DNA from: a virus
Strand: one strand, 5' to 3'
IMG/VR virus record: IMGVR_UViG_3300042502_001517
Coordinates: 1 to 42,865 of that record
DNA: 42,865 nt
Shown: positions 39,234 through 42,865 of the stretch, piece after piece
Numbering within the stretch: the stretch's first letter is position 1
Layout of the letters: each line of letters starts with the position of its first letter
Made by a program: the position numbers and the translations under genes
Notes under the pieces: generated by a model
What the model saw: only the letters and a program-made list of their open reading frames with translations
The model's database searches: none
What the model was told of the DNA's origin: nothing

Positions 39234-40408
39234 TGCAAAAATTGAACTATCGGTTTACGCTTCGCCGTGACCAACCTGCTAAAGACGGATCGTGCAAACT
39301 TGTATTAGTTTGCACGATCAACGGCGACCGGCTAAGGATGTCGGTCGGTATGAGTGTACACCCCAACAATTTTGACGAAGTAAAAATGCAGATGCGGAGC
39401 AAGGGTGACCTCGATCACGCTAAACAGGTAAATACCTATCTGCTGAAAATACGGAGAAAGGTTGATGAGATTTTCTTCGACCACCTGAATACCGATACCA
39501 TTTTGACCGTAAAGAAATTTGAGGAGGCGTTTAGCCGTAAAGCGGCCAGCGGTGATTTCCTTACATTTATGCAAAACGAGATGGACGCGGCGAAGGATAG
39601 CCAAGCACCCGGGACAATAAAGGCGTGGAATAGCACTTATAACCACCTGCGTGCGTGTTTTACCAAGATTCCCTATGCTGATATTTGCCTTGATCTTGTT
39701 AAAAAGTTCGATTCCTACTTGAAAAAAAAGAAGTTTGAAAGTGCTTACATTGCCAAAAACCATTCGTTCCTGCGTAAATATATCTTACTTGCAAACAAAA
39801 AAGGCAAAAAAGTACCGAACCCTTACACAGAATTTAAGGTGGTGATCCAGCAAAAAGAGCGCGAGTTCCTTAATGCTAAAGAGGTGCAAGGTTTACGGGA
39901 GTTGTACAATAAAAAAGAATTACCCGCACACTTGCAAAGGGCGTTACGACACTTCCTATTCCAGATCGGCACTTCGCTGAGGTATAGCGATTTGGCGGCT
40001 ATGACTAAAGAGAATGTGATTAACAATATGCTTGTTTTTTGCCCGATTAAGACCCAAAAGCATGGTAAACTGGTAAAATGCCCATTATCGGACATGGCAA
40101 AAAGTATGCTGAATGATTCCGAAAGTGTAACGGATAAACTGTTTTCTGTGTACGCAGAGCAAACAATGAACCGATGGTTAAAGGATATTGCCGCTTTTGC
40201 GGGGATTTCTAAGAAACTTACTACACACTTGGGGCGGCATAGTTACGGGTATCTGTTTATTGCGGCGGGTGGACAGGTGGAAGTGTTGCAAAAGATCATG
40301 GGTCACTCGGATATTAAAACGACGATGATCTATACACACATAGATACCAAGCAGATTACGGAGGGGGTCGATAGGATTAATAGTTTTCTTTCGGTGGTGG
40401 CTGAATGA
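39233..40408 (+). CDS. int: Tyrosine site-specific integrase
   Basis: 391 aa, MQKLNYRFTLRRDQPAK. N-terminal arm-binding and core-binding (SAM-like) domains to about residue 205, then the catalytic domain with Arg250 (TSLRYSDL), a Lys near 273-276 (KTQK), His332 and Arg335 (HLGRH), His358 (GHSD) and Tyr367 (IYTH). All five catalytic positions are present. It catalyses integration and excision at attP next to it. Length is typical for Bacteroidota phage integrases. Followed by a strong terminator. Confidence 0.93.
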   Translation: MQKLNYRFTLRRDQPAKDGSCKLVLVCTINGDRLRMSVGMSVHPNNFDEVKMQMRSKGDLDHAKQVNTYLLKIRRKVDEIFFDHLNTDTILTVKKFEEAFSRKAASGDFLTFMQNEMDAAKDSQAPGTIKAWNSTYNHLRACFTKIPYADICLDLVKKFDSYLKKKKFESAYIAKNHSFLRKYILLANKKGKKVPNPYTEFKVVIQQKEREFLNAKEVQGLRELYNKKELPAHLQRALRHFLFQIGTSLRYSDLAAMTKENVINNMLVFCPIKTQKHGKLVKCPLSDMAKSMLNDSESVTDKLFSVYAEQTMNRWLKDIAAFAGISKKLTTHLGRHSYGYLFIAAGGQVEVLQKIMGHSDIKTTMIYTHIDTKQITEGVDRINSFLSVVAE

Positions 40409-40411
40409 AAA

Positions 40412-40442
40412 CGCCCCGGACGGTTGCTGATCGTCCGGGGCG
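40412..40442. terminator. Integrase terminator
   Basis: Perfect 11-bp stem CGCCCCGGACG/CGTCCGGGGCG, 9-nt loop, then TTTTTTT on the plus strand. Confidence 0.9.
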
Positions 40443-40447
40443 TTTTT

Positions 40448-40750
40448 TTACCTTGGATATTTGAATATTCCGGGTAATTTTATTTCTGTATTATCAGAAA
40501 AACGTATTGTGTCTGGCCTAAAATCAAAGTGATCTACTGATAATAAAGTTGCGCCCCATTCTTTTACAGATGAATGAGTTACCCCCATGCCTTGGCACAT
40601 AGTTCCGTCGTTATAAATAACATAAGGCATATTTCTATTTATTCCAAATTCAGACGGTATATTCCGTCTTTTAAATTCATCTTTAATTTTAAGTTGGAAT
40701 GTTTGTTTGTCCGTTACTTTTAATGTAAAATTTTCGGCTGTAAAATTCAT
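40448..40750 (-). CDS. Unknown small accessory protein
   Basis: 100 aa, MNFTAENFTLKVTDKQTFQ. Beta-rich with DKQTFQLKIKDEFKRRN and a DFRPDTIRF strand. Last of four accessory genes after the tail operon. No family recognised. Confidence 0.55.
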   Translation of the reverse strand: MNFTAENFTLKVTDKQTFQLKIKDEFKRRNIPSEFGINRNMPYVIYNDGTMCQGMGVTHSSVKEWGATLLSVDHFDFRPDTIRFSDNTEIKLPGIFKYPR

Positions 40751-40786
40751 GATTTTTTATTTTAAAATGTGATTTATTGTATGTGT

Positions 40787-41200
40787 TTATTCAGGTAGTT
40801 TGGGTTCCCAAAAAGTTTTGTGGGCGCGGAGTTCGTCCCACTGCTTTGATAATAAATCGTGCAGGGATTTTTCTTCCTCCGTCCAAGCCTCGTCTGCTTC
40901 CATACCGTTTGCATCGCGGCGATGCTCCAGCATTTGAATCGCTAAAGATTGGGCGTTGTACACGATTAGACACATATCAGTCCCGTGTTTTTCCCATTGC
41001 TGCCATTTTTTGCCGTCCCATTTGCCTAAATAGGGTAGCATGATTTCCATGCCAGTATTGAGAATAAAAGACTTATTTTGGTCTTCCAGCATTTCGGCGG
41101 TTTCCGTCTCAATGCGGAGATGGATAAACGCATTTTTGGGGTTTGGGCTGTTTGGGCGGCCAGCGTTTGGGCGATGGCCGCCGTGTGTGTTTTTTTTCAT
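40787..41200 (-). CDS. Accessory protein with AT-hook-like N-terminus
   Basis: 137 aa, MKKNTHGGHRPNAGRPN. The HGGHRPNAGRPNSPNPK start looks like an AT-hook; the rest is helical, with KWDGKKWQQWEK. The GxxRPNxGRPN signature is frequent in small mobile-element proteins (recalled). It starts one base before the next gene stop. Function unknown; DNA binding is likely. Confidence 0.55.
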   Translation of the reverse strand: MKKNTHGGHRPNAGRPNSPNPKNAFIHLRIETETAEMLEDQNKSFILNTGMEIMLPYLGKWDGKKWQQWEKHGTDMCLIVYNAQSLAIQMLEHRRDANGMEADEAWTEEEKSLHDLLSKQWDELRAHKTFWEPKLPE

Positions 41201-41201
41201 G

Positions 41202-41465
41202 TTAGTATTCTATTTGTGTTTTAGTATTCATATTGATAAAATCAGCAAGTAATTGTCTATTTAATACATATCCAAGATCATCGTCAAAATCGCAAATATC
41301 AACAATTCTAGTGCTTGCCACTAACCCTTTAAATGTGTTTTGGCCAGAATTAAAAATGTCAACATCTCCGTTGCTTTTATAGCCAAATGTTTCATTCCCA
41401 ACTACTGTGAATTCTGCTAAGAAGTTTTCAATTGCTTCTGCTGATTTTTGAAATAAATTTTCCAT
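41202..41465 (-). CDS. Small unknown accessory protein
   Basis: 87 aa, MENLFQKSAEAIENFLAEF. Helical start, then acidic DFDDDLGYV segment. Leader hairpin (GGCAATGTTGCC) lies about 20 nt before ATG. Unknown. Confidence 0.55.
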   Translation of the reverse strand: MENLFQKSAEAIENFLAEFTVVGNETFGYKSNGDVDIFNSGQNTFKGLVASTRIVDICDFDDDLGYVLNRQLLADFINMNTKTQIEY

Positions 41466-41556
41466 GTGTATTGTATATTTATTTTGGCAACATTGCCAAT
41501 TCCCTCCCGCTGGTTAGGCGGGGGACTTTCGTCCGTGGTTCGATTAAGGATTGAAA

Positions 41557-41877
41557 TTAGTAATTAGATTGTAGTTCATTTAAACGTTCTACAATTGAGC
41601 CATAAGCCGCACCGCTCGCATCAAAAACTGTAACATCAATATCGTAATTGATGATTACATCTTCGTCGGTTATAGAACCTTCTACCCAGTCTTCGTTTTC
41701 AATAGCAGTAGCGATTTCATCTTGCTGATTAAATGAAGGGCTATCTCCTTTTGCTAGGAAATAAATTGTTTCGTTTGGAGCACTGCCATCTAGTGTTAGT
41801 AAATCCCATGTTGATGGATTTGCGCCTGATGTTGTTGTTACACTGAATACTTTTGGAGAGAAATTTAACTGTGACAT
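41557..41877 (-). CDS. Small unknown accessory protein
   Basis: 106 aa, MSQLNFSPKVFSVTTTSG. Beta-like N-terminus, acidic middle (ENEDWVEGSITDEDVI). First gene under the 41.9-kb promoter, with a hairpin leader AGCAATGTTGCT. Unknown. Confidence 0.55.
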   Translation of the reverse strand: MSQLNFSPKVFSVTTTSGANPSTWDLLTLDGSAPNETIYFLAKGDSPSFNQQDEIATAIENEDWVEGSITDEDVIINYDIDVTVFDASGAAYGSIVERLNELQSNY

Positions 41878-41926
41878 AATTTTGATCTTTTCGCGTCAGC
41901 AACATTGCTACCGCGTTATTGTGATA

Positions 41927-41961
41927 CAAAGGTACGTCAACTTGATTAATGTGTACACAAA
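41927..41961 (-). promoter_or_regulatory. Host-like promoter of accessory unit
   Basis: TACCTTTG (41934-41927) as -7 and TTTG (41961-41958) as -33, spacer 23 (a little long). No CTTGTGCAA site here, so it is not under the same operator. A stretch of 221 bp between 41878 and 42098 contains this promoter and the tail-operon terminator. Confidence 0.5.
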
Positions 41962-42050
41962 AATCAAGATTATTTTTACAAAAAAGTGTTAAATATTTTT
42001 CATTTTTTATTGAAAGATTATAAGTAGTTGATTGTCAATGAAATAAAAAA

Positions 42051-42074
42051 GGCGGCAACCGGGTGGTTGTCGCC
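42051..42074 (-). terminator. Terminator of tail operon
   Basis: 10-bp stem GGCGGCAACC/GGTTGTCGCC (one G-U), loop GGGT, preceded on the plus strand by AAAAAA, i.e. T run on the minus strand. Closes the portal-tape measure operon. Confidence 0.8.
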
Positions 42075-42098
42075 TTTGAAAGTGATCTTTTTTTACTA

Positions 42099-42865
42099 CT
42101 AAGGATTATTTGAATAAAAATTCCCAGTATTCCCATTTATTTTATTGTACCGCTTTTGGCTTTCTATAATAGTACTGTCGCTCAGTACCGCAAATATCCC
42201 CGATGCCATTACATTTTTTAACTGCTGCAATGTGGTATTGAGCGCGATTAGTACCGATATATCAGCACCACCTGAAGGTGCGGGGGGCATTGATCCATTT
42301 AGTCCCCCTTCTGCGAATTGGCTTACTCTACCGCCTGTGGTGGCCACGTCGATCATTTTTACGAGATTGGCAATGTAGGGATCGCGTAGGCTAGAGGATG
42401 ATACAAAGTACTCCGCGCCGCGCTCGCTTGCCAGTACTGGTTTGTTGGTGGCATTGCTGTTGAATAGTACAGGGTAGTTGGGGAGTAGGCCCGTTGATGG
42501 GGCATTGATGCCTGTCGCGTTGTATTTCCGGTTATCTTGTTGCCCAGTGACCAAATACCTACCATCCATTTTTTGTTGTACTGGAGGGGCAGATGTAAGT
42601 ATTTTGCGTGCCTGTGCCATGTTGGCTATAATGCGTGCAAATCCCGACACATACTGCGCTACGCCCGCCGCTCCGAATGTGACGGAGTTGGCAGGGTTGG
42701 CACTCGAAGATGCAACAAGAGACGAGATAGCGGCGGCTGTATCAAATGCGATTTTGGCGAGGGTTGCGATCTTTTGTAGGTTGGCGGATTTGGTGGTTTC
42801 ACTTCCGATCAAATCCATAGAGGCGACTACCAGATCACCAAAGGCGGTAAAACTTGCCTGTAATG
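42099..42865 (-). CDS. Tape measure protein, C-terminal part (partial at window edge)
   Basis: Open to the right edge; the ATG at 42818 is internal, not a start. Contains Ala/Ser-rich and amphipathic segments (AKIAFDTAAAISSLV) and a C-terminal GGLNGSMPPAPSGGAD linker, typical of tape measure C-termini, which enter the baseplate. It joins to the 1-2360 part with an unbroken reading frame. Terminator follows at 42051-42074. Confidence 0.88.
   Translation of the reverse strand, partial: LQASFTAFGDLVVASMDLIGSETTKSANLQKIATLAKIAFDTAAAISSLVASSSANPANSVTFGAAGVAQYVSGFARIIANMAQARKILTSAPPVQQKMDGRYLVTGQQDNRKYNATGINAPSTGLLPNYPVLFNSNATNKPVLASERGAEYFVSSSSLRDPYIANLVKMIDVATTGGRVSQFAEGGLNGSMPPAPSGGADISVLIALNTTLQQLKNVMASGIFAVLSDSTIIESQKRYNKINGNTGNFYSNNP
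42496..42865. repeat. Right terminal copy of 370-bp overlap
   Basis: Near-identical to 1-370 (363 of 370 positions). See left copy for the mismatch list and interpretation. Confidence 0.95.

Overview
The window reads as one temperate, siphovirus-like phage genome of a Bacteroidota host. Evidence for the host group: start codons have no Shine-Dalgarno sequences but A/T-rich upstream stretches; promoters have the Bacteroidota -7 box TAnnTTTG; tail-fibre proteins carry GNVGIGT-type and GQ-x-Y-x-W-(N/D)-G-type motifs; and several proteins start with Sec signal peptides ending in AQ or GQ. The first and last 370 bases overlap with only seven mismatches, and the tape measure protein reads in frame across the junction. 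The molecule is therefore best read as a circular (or circularly permuted) genome of about 42,495 bp, cut inside the tape measure gene.

Layout, almost all on the minus strand. 42.9-42.1 kb and 2.4-0 kb: tape measure (918 aa when joined). 2.3-6.7 kb: tail protein, connector, portal and two further genes. 6.8-8.1 kb: three unknown small genes. 8.4-10.3 kb: a lone plus-strand tail/baseplate gene. 10.3-18.9 kb: a tightly coupled operon of tail terminator-like, baseplate and fibre proteins, ending with secreted, membrane, HU-like and PAS-domain proteins. 18.9-21.6 kb: terminase. 21.7-25.4 kb: capsid, with a ClpP-type protease/scaffold fusion. 25.5-27.4 kb: an unknown gene, a holin-like protein and an amidase endolysin. 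27.4-28.2 kb: a structured non-coding region with a tRNA-like cloverleaf. 28.3-31.2 kb: small accessory genes, several separated by an identical hairpin repeat. 31.4-31.5 kb: nine iterons (putative origin), next to a primase-helicase (31.6-34.1 kb). 34.1-38.1 kb: small genes and a three-gene membrane module. 38.2-40.4 kb: lysogeny region with a Cro-like protein, a repressor, an attP candidate carrying a tmRNA-3'-end-like core, and a tyrosine integrase. 40.4-41.9 kb: four accessory genes.

Main result of the hunt: an apparently phage-specific promoter class, GTCCTTTT-N23-TTTG (with YAnnTTTG as the -7 box). It occurs at eight places exactly or with one change in the last base, plus one weaker copy. 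It precedes nearly every late operon (head/portal, tail, fibres, terminase, capsid, holin, endolysin) and the primase gene. At most sites the start codon lies only 4-5 nt after TTTG, which predicts leaderless mRNAs. Early or lysogenic promoters instead have TTG-N20-21-TAnnTTTG and share a CTTGTGCAA operator-like 9-mer.

Other unusual elements are five copies of an intercistronic hairpin in a cassette-like array, a leader that is perfectly complementary to its gene's start region, export signals on tail-fibre-like proteins, and a non-canonical gene order with the portal about 13 kb from the terminase. Functions are inferred from reading the sequence only; no searches were run.
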